Shown here in pieces: positions 44,093-53,263 of a stretch of 64,000 nt of DNA. The notes under the pieces were generated by a model. That model ran no database searches and was not told the origin of the DNA. It worked only from the letters and a program-made list of their open reading frames with translations. Each line of letters starts with the position of its first letter. Within the stretch, counting starts at the first letter, position 1. The stretch spans positions 1,424,489 to 1,488,488 of the forward strand of contig NZ_QTJV01000001.1 in the NCBI RefSeq assembly GCF_003412465.1, in the 5' to 3' direction. This DNA comes from Chitinophaga silvisoli (GTDB lineage Bacteria; Bacteroidota; Bacteroidia; Chitinophagales; Chitinophagaceae). A program made the position numbers and the translations under genes.

Positions 44093-45139
44093 ATGTATAA
44101 ACCTTTACATAAAGAAACAATGGATGCCAATTGGATTCTTCAGTTAGTTATTTCGGAAAAATACCGGTTTCAAAGGCATCTGTCGCTGATTGCCTTTTGC
44201 ATTTTGGTTTTGTATTATAGCCCGGCCGACTATGTAGAACCTTTCGAGACCTACAATCGACTGGTTATTTTTTTCGAGATAATTCTGTTAGCCTACGGTA
44301 ATATGTATTTTTTCGTTCCTAAATTCCTGTTTAGGAACAAATACCTGAGCTATGGCCTCTTCCTGCTTTCTGGCATGGTCCTTTCGTATTACGTTCACGA
44401 AGTTTTTGCTGATTCGTTTGAACGAGATCTATTACCTAACGAGGATGATAACATTAACTTTTTTACCTTTTCCTTTATGACATTAGTGCTTATTGTAGCA
44501 TCAGCCGCAGTTAAGTTTTTTCAGCGGTGGATATCTGATACGCGACTGATCCATGACCTGGAACTGGCAAATGCCAATGGTGAATTGGAACAGCTCAAGA
44601 ATCAAATCAATCCACACTTTCTTTTTAACATGCTTAATAATGCTAACGTGTTAATCGAGGATGATCCTAAAAAAGCTTCTCAGGTTTTGGTGAAACTAAG
44701 TGACCTCCTTCGTTATCAGCTTTATGACAGCTCTAGAGAAAAGGTTCTACTCACTTCAGAGATCCATTTCTTAGAAGACTTTCTGAACCTGGAAAAGGTC
44801 AGACGGGATAATTTCAATTTTTTAATATCAAAGGAAGGCGAATTGAGCGGTATTCAGGTTCCTCCCTTATTATTTATTTCATTTGTCGAAAATGCTGTAA
44901 AGCATAATAACGACTCTGCGAAATTATCCTACTTGAATTTGTATTTTGATGTATGCCATGATGAGCTTTTTTTCAAATGCGTAAACTCGAAACCAGCGTT
45001 GAAAGCCGTAAATAAATCAGGAGGATTAGGTCTGGCCAATATTAAACGACGACTAGAACTGCTCTTCCCATCTTTACATGATTTGATAATAGAAGACAAT
45101 TCGGAAACGTACTGCGTCACCTTAACTTTAAAACTATAA
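44093..45139 (+). CDS. LytS-type sensor histidine kinase
   Basis: I chose the ATG at 44093 (348 residues); the frame is open to 44069 and an alternative ATG lies at 44120. Four hydrophobic helices (about residues 28-140) form the sensor. The kinase domain has the His_kinase phosphoacceptor INPHFLFNMLNNANVLIEDD (about residue 185) and a short HATPase with VENAVKHNN and GGLGLANIKRRLEL. There is no periplasmic domain of size, so the signal is probably sensed in the membrane. Its stop is 1 bp before the LytTR regulator start, so they are translationally coupled. Confidence 0.9.
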   Translation: MYKPLHKETMDANWILQLVISEKYRFQRHLSLIAFCILVLYYSPADYVEPFETYNRLVIFFEIILLAYGNMYFFVPKFLFRNKYLSYGLFLLSGMVLSYYVHEVFADSFERDLLPNEDDNINFFTFSFMTLVLIVASAAVKFFQRWISDTRLIHDLELANANGELEQLKNQINPHFLFNMLNNANVLIEDDPKKASQVLVKLSDLLRYQLYDSSREKVLLTSEIHFLEDFLNLEKVRRDNFNFLISKEGELSGIQVPPLLFISFVENAVKHNNDSAKLSYLNLYFDVCHDELFFKCVNSKPALKAVNKSGGLGLANIKRRLELLFPSLHDLIIEDNSETYCVTLTLKL

Positions 45140-45140
45140 A

Positions 45141-45863
45141 ATGAACTGCATAATAGTAGATGACGAGCCATTAGCAAGAAAGGCGATCCAAAAACTGGTT
45201 CATCAGACAGAAAATCTGGAAGTTATCGCATCATTTAACGGAGCAGAAGCTACTAAAGATTTTCTGGCAACAAATGCCGTAGATCTGGTGTTTCTGGACA
45301 TTCAAATGCCGGGAGTGAATGGGATCGAATTTGCCAGAACCATTCCCAAAAGCACCTTAGTGGTATTTACCACAGCTTATCATGAATTTGCTTCTGAGAG
45401 CTATGAGGTCGATGCTATTGATTACCTGATCAAACCTGTAAAACTGGAGCGCTTTCAAAAGGCGGTCGAAAAAGCAAACACGTATTGTAAATTATTCCGT
45501 ACTGATCATACCAACAGTAATATAGAAAACATAACCACTGATTATATTTTTGTAAGATCAGAACGCAGAATATTCAAAATACATTTCAGCGATATACTTT
45601 ATATTGAAGGCTTAAAAGATTATGTGATCATTTACTTAGGGAATCAAAAAGTGATCACGCTTATGAATATTAAAACTATTCATGAATTGCTTCCAAAAAG
45701 TTTTTTTGTCAGGGTCAGTAAATCTTACATCATTAATGTAAACAACATAGATTCTGTAGATAACAATACAGTTTACATAGGGAAGAACGAAATTCCGATC
45801 GGTAATATTTACCGGGATTACTTCTTTAGTGAATTTGTAACTAGAAAAATTTTAAGTAAGTGA
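45141..45863 (+). CDS. LytTR family response regulator
   Basis: A 240-residue protein. The receiver (residues 1-115) has the acidic pair VDDEP, the phospho-accepting Asp in VFLDIQMPG (D54) and the Lys in LIKPVKLERF. The LytTR domain (about 138-238; DYIFVRSERRIFKIHF, DILYIEGLKDYV and YIINVNNIDSVDNNT) binds direct repeats spaced about 21 bp. Two such repeat pairs lie upstream of this operon and of the divergent TonB receptor gene. It probably controls both. A receptor/DUF4249/LytS-LytTR grouping is common in Bacteroidota. Confidence 0.93.
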   Translation: MNCIIVDDEPLARKAIQKLVHQTENLEVIASFNGAEATKDFLATNAVDLVFLDIQMPGVNGIEFARTIPKSTLVVFTTAYHEFASESYEVDAIDYLIKPVKLERFQKAVEKANTYCKLFRTDHTNSNIENITTDYIFVRSERRIFKIHFSDILYIEGLKDYVIIYLGNQKVITLMNIKTIHELLPKSFFVRVSKSYIINVNNIDSVDNNTVYIGKNEIPIGNIYRDYFFSEFVTRKILSK

Positions 45864-46022
45864 TAAATTTATAAAGAAGTATGTCGATGGGAAAGATAAT
45901 AAGCATGCTGTATGGAATAGCTTATGTCTTATAGAAGATTATCACCTGATATTCCGTAATTACGGTATGTGGCTGTGGGGAGCGGGGAGGCAGCGAATCG
46001 CCCTACCCCGGATCAATTGTGT

Positions 46023-46269
46023 ATGGCGATCTATGTAAGCCAGCAATTACAAATGTTTTATTACGATGATTTAATCATAGAATTTGAACATTTCATTGAG
46101 GAATATTTAGACGCAATGATAAGATTACTTTTTTTATGATTATGCACTGGTAGAGGAATTGCCCTCATTGGGAGAGGAAGCAATATATTGGCTTGAATCG
46201 GTTCGAAAAAGAGATAAAAGTATTCCAAAAGCGTTGTTTGAAAGAAGGGGATTTATGCCAAAGGATTAG
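46023..46269 (+). pseudogene. Frameshifted small protein gene
   Basis: From the ATG at 46023 the frame is open to a run of seven T residues (46129-46135), after which it stops early. Removing one T gives one continuous protein of about 81 residues, ending at the TAG at 46267-46269; the two parts (EFEHFIEEYLDAMIRLLF and then YDYALVEELPSLGEEAIY) read as one natural helical protein. The frame may open further left, into 45960. No family is recognised. It may also be a sequencing error in the homopolymer. Confidence 0.5.
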
Positions 46270-46611
46270 GTTCCACATATAAACGTATTCAACTAGAACC
46301 AGTTCCAGAGGGGACTTTGGAGAGCAGTGGAGAATCCGGAATCGAACCCACAGGAGCATGATTGTAAATGACTTATAAAATGGCTATAAATACGGTAAAA
46401 CAGAACTGGATTCTTATCACGCTGGTTTATAATGAGTTATATTCTTTGAGCGTCAAATAAATGTCGCAATATTTCAAATACCTGAAAGCATGTTCTTTTC
46501 ACATACTTTTTATCACTTCTTCACCTGTCAGAGCAAATATAAGTAAGTACATTGATAAGTTACCAATTTGATTTCCTAAAAGTGGTATTTTTATAGGGTA
46601 ATATAAGTTAT
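46270..46611. other. Gap with a tRNA/tmRNA 3'-end-like fragment
   Basis: The minus strand of 46327-46346 reads gtgggttcgattccggattc, and is followed by tccactgctc, similar to the T-loop and 3' end of a tRNA or tmRNA, but the T stem does not pair and no full gene is present. cggtaaaac at 46392-46400 recalls the motifs between repeats A and B. This may be an old attachment-site relic. The remainder to 46611 shows nothing. Confidence 0.3.
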
Positions 46612-47421
46612 ATGTTGAAAAAATTTTACGAAACATTTAATATAAAATCTTCCGAGGACCAAGGTAGAGCTGAATTTTTGAATAGATTGTTTTTTTTTCT
46701 TGATGAAGCGTCGAGCTTCAATGATAGATACATATATAGTAATATATTCAAGGGTGTTTGTTTTGAGCTTGGTCTAAATCCAGCAACTTTTGAACAACCA
46801 CAATTGACTGGACCTGCCAGATACCCGGACTTACAAACACTCGCAAAAGGAGACTTCCACGAGGCCATGAAAGTTACGTGTGCTTTATATCATTATTTTA
46901 AAAGAATTGGTGAATCGGTGAACTGTTATGAAATCGATGTGGCAATCTCCCATATTATTGGCCTTTCAACTACAGACATTGGTGTACGCTGGGTCGATGG
47001 TTTCTTCTATCCTAACAATATTCCTGAAATAGATTACGCTGTTGTTGATGAAACGTTATCATGGCTCTCCGATTTTCCGGCGGCAAAAAAAGATATGCAA
47101 AATGCTTTTTCCAATTTCTCAAGTGGTAAGACGGAACAGGTCTTATCACCATGTTACATGGCTCTCGAAAATGTAATCCATATGAAAACTGGATTAAAGT
47201 CTCCTTTACACGAAAATAAGTTACAGGAAGCGCTGTTTAAAAATATGTTAGTATCAGATAGTTGGCGACAATTTTTAGTAAAGTTCGTACAATACGCAAA
47301 TGATTTTGGTCGACATGGACGAAATCCTGACCGGCATTCTGTTGATAATGCAGAAGTAGAATCTTTCTTATATTTATCCTGTATAATGCTGCGTATGATC
47401 ATTCGGAAAATTCCTAATTAG
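46612..47421 (+). CDS. HEPN-like protein, candidate defence RNase
   Basis: A 269-residue protein, all-helical, without signal peptide. The C-terminal helical part carries R237-N-P-D-R-H242, matching the RX4-6H catalytic motif of HEPN ribonucleases, within FVQYANDFGRHGRN and followed by the hydrophobic helix FLYLSCIMLRMIIR. This resembles abortive-infection-type HEPN proteins. The N-terminal part (about residues 1-125) is unknown. It is followed after 66 bp by a PD-(D/E)XK-like protein on the same strand, suggesting a two-gene system. Family placement is inference. Confidence 0.6.
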   Translation: MLKKFYETFNIKSSEDQGRAEFLNRLFFFLDEASSFNDRYIYSNIFKGVCFELGLNPATFEQPQLTGPARYPDLQTLAKGDFHEAMKVTCALYHYFKRIGESVNCYEIDVAISHIIGLSTTDIGVRWVDGFFYPNNIPEIDYAVVDETLSWLSDFPAAKKDMQNAFSNFSSGKTEQVLSPCYMALENVIHMKTGLKSPLHENKLQEALFKNMLVSDSWRQFLVKFVQYANDFGRHGRNPDRHSVDNAEVESFLYLSCIMLRMIIRKIPN

Positions 47422-47487
47422 GTCTTCGACAACAACAGACTTGCAGTTCCCATTTATTTAAAAAAACTATAAAAACCACGTTTAAAA

Positions 47488-48780
47488 ATGGAGAAATCGA
47501 CAGCAATAGAACTTCCAAAAATCCCTAAAGAAAAAGATTATGAAGACTATTTGTGCGCATTTATGCAAGCTGGCGGTCTTTATGTTGAACGTAGTATAAT
47601 TCATCGAGAAGTAGAAGAATTGTTAGAACTGGATATCTTGACTACAGATTTCCAACCGAGTAGTGCAGAAAATAATTTGATTGAGATTAAAGGTGGAGAT
47701 TGGGGGTTTTCTGACATTTTTAAAATTAGGGGCTGGCTAACATACTTAAACTTTCAGAGTGGTTGTTTCATAGTTCAAAAGTCAAGAGAGCATTTTGACT
47801 ATTTTCGCGAGAAAGCCCGTGAGCTTGATATAAACTTAGTAGACAATTCTAATTTAAGTAAAACCAAAGAAACCTTAAAACAATTCTTGCAAATTGAGCC
47901 GGAAGAAGCCGAGATTCAAACGATAAGATTTGCATTTTTATTAGAAAGAAAGCAGCTTAAAACAATTAAAACCCTGAAGAAAAGATTATCTCGGAAAAGT
48001 GATGTTGCTTTAGATGACTATTTTTTTAAAATAAATAGTGGCTCATTCTTTTCTCGTGACCCCATTGATCGAATAAATAAGCTTTTTAAAATATTTATAA
48101 AATATAAGAATATTACTGCAAAAATATGTAATGAGCTCAATGGTGGAGACTTTGATGAAAATGTAACTAATCTTTCAGTGAAATGCTATGCTAATACGTT
48201 TTATAAAGCTGAGAACAATATTCTACAAATATCTCTTTATGTAGAACATTTAGCTCGTGTAACTATATTGAAATGTGCAATAGAACACCTAATTGACAAG
48301 TTAAAGGGTGATTATAATCAAAATGACTTAATCGATAGGCTTAATTATTTAGTTTTGCCTAAGACTATTAAGGAAGGTCTAAATGAAATAATTAAAGACA
48401 AGTATTTCTATTTGTACCCGCGATTTTGGCAATTTTTCACCTACGTATTTGGGGGATTTATTTTGACAGATATTGAAGCTAAGGAATATGAAGTGCTCTC
48501 TAAAAAGACCGGAATTCCTGTAGACGAAATTCCCAATGCCTTTGATTGCTTTAATAAACTCTTTCCCCGAAATGGAGGATGGTTTTATAAATTTCCCAAT
48601 TCAGGAATATCTTGGCATTCCATGTTTCCAATATCATTTTCAGGCATTGGAGCGAATTATAGACGGATGATTTATCCAGACGATAAAACCTATGACGGCT
48701 TAGCAAAAATGCTTGGCAAGAATAAAACCATGTCTGATTTAAGCAAATGGAACAATCTTGCGCACGCTATGTTGCAATAA
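47488..48780 (+). CDS. PD-(D/E)XK-like nuclease protein, unknown system
   Basis: A 430-residue protein. The N-terminal part (residues about 15-105) shows a restriction-endonuclease-like pattern: LYVERSII (E35), ELLELDILTTD (D49), IEIKGGDWGF (E66-x-K68) and a following strand GCFIVQ. This is consistent with a PD-(D/E)XK core. The C-terminal about 300 residues are helical, with no motif I recognise. The gene starts 66 bp after the HEPN-like gene. A nuclease plus HEPN RNase pair is consistent with an anti-phage system but is not one I can name. Confidence 0.55.
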   Translation: MEKSTAIELPKIPKEKDYEDYLCAFMQAGGLYVERSIIHREVEELLELDILTTDFQPSSAENNLIEIKGGDWGFSDIFKIRGWLTYLNFQSGCFIVQKSREHFDYFREKARELDINLVDNSNLSKTKETLKQFLQIEPEEAEIQTIRFAFLLERKQLKTIKTLKKRLSRKSDVALDDYFFKINSGSFFSRDPIDRINKLFKIFIKYKNITAKICNELNGGDFDENVTNLSVKCYANTFYKAENNILQISLYVEHLARVTILKCAIEHLIDKLKGDYNQNDLIDRLNYLVLPKTIKEGLNEIIKDKYFYLYPRFWQFFTYVFGGFILTDIEAKEYEVLSKKTGIPVDEIPNAFDCFNKLFPRNGGWFYKFPNSGISWHSMFPISFSGIGANYRRMIYPDDKTYDGLAKMLGKNKTMSDLSKWNNLAHAMLQ

Positions 48781-48821
48781 TTTTTGAATGAATTCTGTTT
48801 GAACATCTGATAGAATCAAAG

Positions 48822-49778
48822 CTACTGCATTTCTTCTCGATCATTTTGAGCCTTCAATATTTGATTATAGAGCATATTCCTTTTATTAAATGCCTTGATG
48901 GTTCCAATAGAAGCACCATCTCTTGAAAGTAAATAATTAAATTCCCAATTGTCATCATCGTTGTATACAAACTGAATTTTCTCCGGATTGAGATTTTTAA
49001 GTTGCTCTGTTTTTTTTTCGATTATTGCCAATTTGTCTATTGCAAGTGCGTTTAATACTCTATCTGCTTTATGCGTTGTTATCACAAGCTCGATGATACA
49101 TTCTGTATTTGGATATTCTATAACGAAGTTCTTAGGTCTATTGGCTGGTTTCACCCTTTTGATTGTTTCAATAGCTAAGGTTGAAATACATTTATAGAAT
49201 TTGGCTAAATCATCCCCAATCGCTTCGCCAATCTTTTCAGGTATTTTTGACTTAATAATTCCCAGGGCAATCGCTAACGATTTCGTTATTGTGATTATTG
49301 TTTCAGGATCAGGTAACGCCGATTTTCTCCCAAAGACTGATGGCGTAAATTCTATACCGGATTGTTCAGCTACAATTCTATTTATCTCTGAAATTTCCCG
49401 GACGCTTTCAAAGTTTGCGGGGTCTGTCGAAATTTTTAATTTATCCACTTCATCTTCATCGCACTCTATGAAAGGGTGAGCACCTTCACTGAAGCATTCT
49501 TTCATTAGTTTAGTTCCGTCATCTAACTTGAAAATTTCTTGTTTGTCAAAAAATACACTATCAGCAGCTAAATAGAAATGTTCGTCTTCCCCTTGAAAAA
49601 TCTCAGCATTCATCATAACGCCGAAAGGTGGGAAAATTCTGATATGTTCTAAGCCTAATCTTACTTTCCTTTTTCCATTTAATTGCGGCAAAGCACTTTC
49701 AAGTGCAGACTTTGCCATTCGTTGTCCTTGACTGTCCACATGAGTAGAACTGATTACATATCTCTGTTTCTTTATCAT
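48822..49778 (-). CDS. Unknown protein in the candidate defence cluster
   Basis: A 318-residue cytoplasmic protein. The start RYVISSTHVDSQGQRM is followed by a beta-strand-rich first part (about residues 40-90), a long loop, a helical middle (about 165-195; ITKSLAIALGIIKSKIPEKI) and a C-terminal mix of strand and helix (VIEYPNTECIIELVITTHKA). No catalytic motif is evident. It is on the opposite strand from the HEPN/nuclease pair and convergent with it (41-bp gap). The next gene upstream on the same strand (TIGR02391-like) is 117 bp away. Confidence 0.5.
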   Translation of the reverse strand: MIKKQRYVISSTHVDSQGQRMAKSALESALPQLNGKRKVRLGLEHIRIFPPFGVMMNAEIFQGEDEHFYLAADSVFFDKQEIFKLDDGTKLMKECFSEGAHPFIECDEDEVDKLKISTDPANFESVREISEINRIVAEQSGIEFTPSVFGRKSALPDPETIITITKSLAIALGIIKSKIPEKIGEAIGDDLAKFYKCISTLAIETIKRVKPANRPKNFVIEYPNTECIIELVITTHKADRVLNALAIDKLAIIEKKTEQLKNLNPEKIQFVYNDDDNWEFNYLLSRDGASIGTIKAFNKRNMLYNQILKAQNDREEMQ

Positions 49779-49895
49779 TTTTATTACCAGTTTATTAGAT
49801 ATAAAACAGGGGAGCCAACACTGGCCTAAGCAAGATTTCGCATTTTATTACAAAATATTGCAGTGAGCGTTCGGAGGAAGATTGAATAGTATTCA

Positions 49896-50627
49896 TTATT
49901 TAAAATAAACTGCCTTGTCAAGCTGCCTGTATAAAAAGGATATTAGACTAAGTATATCGAGACAGTCCTGCTTGTCAATAGGCCATGATATTGCAGGTTC
50001 GTGGGCAGTAGGGTTTCTGATCGCACTCATAAGCCCACCTGAAAGAAATTTAATGCCGTCTTGGAAATCTTTGTCAGTTTGTGTCTGACAAGACGTAATC
50101 TTTAACACGCCACTATCACAGCCCCAAACGTTAAGCATTAGAGGTTGACCGTCTTTTTCATTTTGTGATTTTATCTTTACATCTTTATTGAATGCCTTTG
50201 CACTTTCAAATACTGCGTGAAAAAAATTGCCTTGGATAAAGAGTTTCTGAGAATGTCTTACAACTTCAGAATGAAAGTTCCTTCTTAGAAACTCATCAAG
50301 GCCATCTTTATATAATAGGCTATAAGGACAACCATTCTTTTCTAAAAACTCTATTGTGCCTGCATGATTCTCCTTTGGGGTTAACTCTAAACAAAATCCG
50401 ATAAGCCTTTTGGTTCGCTCTGTGTTATCCATTGGCGTTTTGGCGAGAGAAAGTACCCAATCGTATAGCGTTCTTGCTCGAACAGAGCTAATTGAGGTAT
50501 TAGGAAAACTTTCTTTATTTACTTGAAGAATTGCTTGCCCTATTCGATCTATTTCATTAACAGAAGTAGAGTACTTCAGAGCATCACCAATCTGGGTAGC
50601 AATATGTCTGTAATTGATAGTTTGCAT
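49896..50627 (-). CDS. TIGR02391 family (HEPN-like) protein
   Basis: A 243-residue protein ending in the TIGR02391 signature: GLMSAIRNPTAHEP, containing R204-x4-H209, and DCLDILSLISFLYRQLDKA. TIGR02391 (Ymh) proteins have a HEPN-like C-terminal domain and often occur in mobile and defence regions. Residues about 120-150 (FFHAVFESAKAFNKDV) form the first helix of that domain. The N-terminal about 110 residues form a separate helical part. It stands 138 bp from the nuclease gene upstream and 117 bp from the next gene downstream. Confidence 0.8.
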   Translation of the reverse strand: MQTINYRHIATQIGDALKYSTSVNEIDRIGQAILQVNKESFPNTSISSVRARTLYDWVLSLAKTPMDNTERTKRLIGFCLELTPKENHAGTIEFLEKNGCPYSLLYKDGLDEFLRRNFHSEVVRHSQKLFIQGNFFHAVFESAKAFNKDVKIKSQNEKDGQPLMLNVWGCDSGVLKITSCQTQTDKDFQDGIKFLSGGLMSAIRNPTAHEPAISWPIDKQDCLDILSLISFLYRQLDKAVYFK

Positions 50628-50765
50628 AAATGTTTAAATTTAATCCTGATAAACATACAGCCGGGGAACTGACCAGTTGACTTTGAAACAAGATATCAAA
50701 CCACATATGTATATCAGTTTTTATGTGTAATTTATTTAAAATGTGTGTATCAAAAGACGTAATTG

Positions 50766-51764
50766 CTAACCAAAAATCATTTTTCGATCAATCCCGGAAA
50801 AATCACATAGAAGACCAATAACTCCTTTAAGCTCAGGAGGTAAATCAAGCGGCTTAGTTAAAGAATTTAAATACGCATAATTCTCAAACTCTTTAGCAAG
50901 TTTAAATAAGTTTTTTGCATTATCATTCTTCCCGAAAAAATCTCTCAAAATATCTACAGGAAGTGTTTCGACTGCACCAATTATAGACTGGGGACTACGA
51001 TTGGAAGCAGTAGCCATTTGTTCTATCCTAATTTTTATTTTAGTTTTCCCTGTAATACCGTAACGAAAGCCGTCTTCCAGGTGTTTATTTTTTGCACTGG
51101 CTTCAATAAAAGCCATGTCTTTTAAAATGAAATCAACCGTTATAAGAATATAGGAGACGAACAAGTATAATAATCGCGTTAATCCTTCTCTCTTTAAAGG
51201 TGTAGAATGAAATTGTATTAAAATCTCCTTTATATCAATCAGCAGGCTGTTTGCACCTACAAAATCCAAATTTTCTAAAATTCCACTTTTGGCAGATTCA
51301 TTTTTCAGATACCAGTTTGTTGTGAATTTTGTAAACTCATCTTTTAAAAGTGAATTTAATTTTTCCTCAGAGAGCCTTTGAGATGTTAATGACTTAATCT
51401 TGTTTAGAAAATTTCCATTTAGCACAGTCACTCCACGTTTTTCCCCAAATTCTATAACCTCATCCCTTTTGTCTGAAGTTGCAACTATACACCTATCAAA
51501 GCCCAAAATATCCATTATACCTTTCGCAACAATAATTCTTTCAATAGCCATAGGCCTGACCTTATTTTTAATATCAACATTGATTCTTTCTCTGCTGATT
51601 GGATTTGACCTATGATATAACCAAAGGTCAACATCCGTAACTTCAACTTCATGAAATCGCAATTTGCTTCCCCTAATAACGTAATAACCCAAATCAAGGA
51701 AGTATAACCTTAATAGCTCTTCCATTTGTTCGCCTTTAAATAAGTCATCTGTCTTCGATTCCAT
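50766..51764 (-). CDS. PD-(D/E)XK-like nuclease, second gene of a two-gene unit
   Basis: A 332-residue protein. The start is GEQMEELLRLYFLDLGYYVI, then VEVTDVDLWLY (D44/D46) and NVDIKNKVR (D64-x-K66), followed by a helix and the strand RCIVATS. This is the order of an Mrr-like or other PD-(D/E)XK nuclease core in the first about 110 residues. The rest is helical, including a hydrophobic stretch YLFVSYILITVDFIL (about 205-225) that could pack internally or touch a membrane. The start ATG (51764) lies 2 nt after the stop of the upstream gene, so the two are translationally coupled. Confidence 0.6.
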   Translation of the reverse strand: MESKTDDLFKGEQMEELLRLYFLDLGYYVIRGSKLRFHEVEVTDVDLWLYHRSNPISRERINVDIKNKVRPMAIERIIVAKGIMDILGFDRCIVATSDKRDEVIEFGEKRGVTVLNGNFLNKIKSLTSQRLSEEKLNSLLKDEFTKFTTNWYLKNESAKSGILENLDFVGANSLLIDIKEILIQFHSTPLKREGLTRLLYLFVSYILITVDFILKDMAFIEASAKNKHLEDGFRYGITGKTKIKIRIEQMATASNRSPQSIIGAVETLPVDILRDFFGKNDNAKNLFKLAKEFENYAYLNSLTKPLDLPPELKGVIGLLCDFSGIDRKMIFG

Positions 51765-51766
51765 TG

Positions 51767-53008
51767 TCAGGTAGTTCTAAGTGTTCTTAAAATGTTTGCT
51801 ACTTCGGCATCGCTTTGCATTATCTGCCTTTTTTTCCTTGTTCTTCTTCTATTTTTTTCTGGTCCATCATAGATGGACACATCACTTGAAGAATTGAATA
51901 GTACACTTTCTGTAGCACTCCCTTGTTGCATCACTTGTAAGGCTAATTCACCCACTTCTTTTTTCAGCAATCTCATAGAATACTTTCCATTAATCTCTGG
52001 AATTATCTGTACGACCCTTTTAATTTCAAGATACTTGTAATCATGTCCAATTGCACGAACAGGTCCAACAGTCCGACCGTTAACTAACGCCCTTAGTAAC
52101 AGTTCAAGCAGGTCAATACGTCCTCTGGAACTACTACTATAATTCATTCCATATGATAATGAAGCGACAAATGCCTTCGCTAAGTCTAAAGCATCATCCT
52201 CAAAAGGATTTCCATACTTAGAGAAGGATTCTGGTTTTGTAACAAATAGTTTTGTTTCAACGTTGTTACTTACCTTATTAAACTCATACATTCCTATGCT
52301 CTGGAGTTTCTCAAGCAGCGTTTGACCGGCAATTCTTACTGCTGTATCAAATGGTATAACTCCCGATTTGGAAATTTCAGTATCAATATTGGCAATGTCA
52401 TTCCGTTCTTTTGGAGTAAGTGAATCCAAGACCTTTCTCGCTTTTTGAAGACTGTTAGTTTTGAACAGATTGCCATTGAATAATAATTTTTTATCATCTA
52501 CTAATTCGCTGTCGATAAAACCTATTTCTTCAGCCTGTTGAAACAGGTCACTGACTTGCTGTTTTGTGAGGCTATGACTGTCTGAAACATATTCTCGTGC
52601 CCAACTCTCTTGTTGGGGTTCCGAAGAAATTATTTCCGCGAGAGACAACGCCGCCATTTGGGTCTCATTTGGGTTTAAATTGTCAAAGATGTTTGTAGTA
52701 TGTGACAATACAGAAGAAGTTGTTACACCTAAAGCAACTATTTCTCCCGTAGATGATTGATCTATGAGATGCTGGGAGTGTAAGTGATTTAGAATTGTAG
52801 GAAGTTCGGCCTTACCAACCCCAGCGCCCTTAGCAATCACATTTACTTTCTCGCTACTTAATGTACTTTCTTCATTAGAAGCCACTAAGCCAGATAATAA
52901 CCTACCTGCTTTTCCTGCAATATCGATATCATCAAAATCATGATCCTCAATTTGCTTTAGTTTGTTTGCATGATGTATTATCCATGCCCCCTTGGTTCTT
53001 TCGTTCAT
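51767..53008 (-). CDS. Unknown protein with winged-helix-like segments, first gene of a two-gene unit
   Basis: A 413-residue protein without signal peptide. The first about 100 residues look like a winged helix (KVNVIAKGAGVGKAELPTIL, then HLIDQSSTGEIVALG). A second similar pair appears near residues 145-175 (LTKQQVSDLFQQAEEIGFID). The C-terminus is strongly basic (KNRRRTRKKRQIM). It may bind DNA or RNA and could recruit or regulate the nuclease encoded 2 nt downstream. I do not recognise a family. A strong terminator at 53181-53218 isolates the unit on the upstream side. Confidence 0.5.
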   Translation of the reverse strand: MNERTKGAWIIHHANKLKQIEDHDFDDIDIAGKAGRLLSGLVASNEESTLSSEKVNVIAKGAGVGKAELPTILNHLHSQHLIDQSSTGEIVALGVTTSSVLSHTTNIFDNLNPNETQMAALSLAEIISSEPQQESWAREYVSDSHSLTKQQVSDLFQQAEEIGFIDSELVDDKKLLFNGNLFKTNSLQKARKVLDSLTPKERNDIANIDTEISKSGVIPFDTAVRIAGQTLLEKLQSIGMYEFNKVSNNVETKLFVTKPESFSKYGNPFEDDALDLAKAFVASLSYGMNYSSSSRGRIDLLELLLRALVNGRTVGPVRAIGHDYKYLEIKRVVQIIPEINGKYSMRLLKKEVGELALQVMQQGSATESVLFNSSSDVSIYDGPEKNRRRTRKKRQIMQSDAEVANILRTLRTT

Positions 53009-53180
53009 GGTTAAGGAATTATATAGTTTTCATGACGTGGTTGATTTACAACCATTTGACTAAAATACAAAAAAAAAGACTATCGGTCAAAAGGGGATAT
53101 CTGACAATTGGAAAATGTAAAATGGCTTTGCCCATATCAATAATTTTCACTTTTATTGATAAAATTCAATTAAAGTGGAT

Positions 53181-53218
53181 AAACAAGGAAGAGGCCAAAA
53201 TGGGCCTCTTCCTTGTTT
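53181..53218. terminator. Perfect 16-bp hairpin terminator
   Basis: aaacaaggaagaggcc (53181-53196) pairs perfectly with ggcctcttccttgttt (53203-53218) around a 6-nt loop. It separates the unit starting at 53008 from the tandem-paralogue genes to its right. The other sequence in 53009-53459 shows no clear gene. Confidence 0.8.
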
Positions 53219-53263
53219 AATAAGTGATTACTTTGACTGAATTCAAAGTTATAGGGCAATTTG

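Noticed and set aside
45954..45965. Palindrome ccgtaattacgg after the LytTR gene
   Set aside because: It is short and lacks a T-tract; without a neighbouring promoter or gene start it is likely chance.
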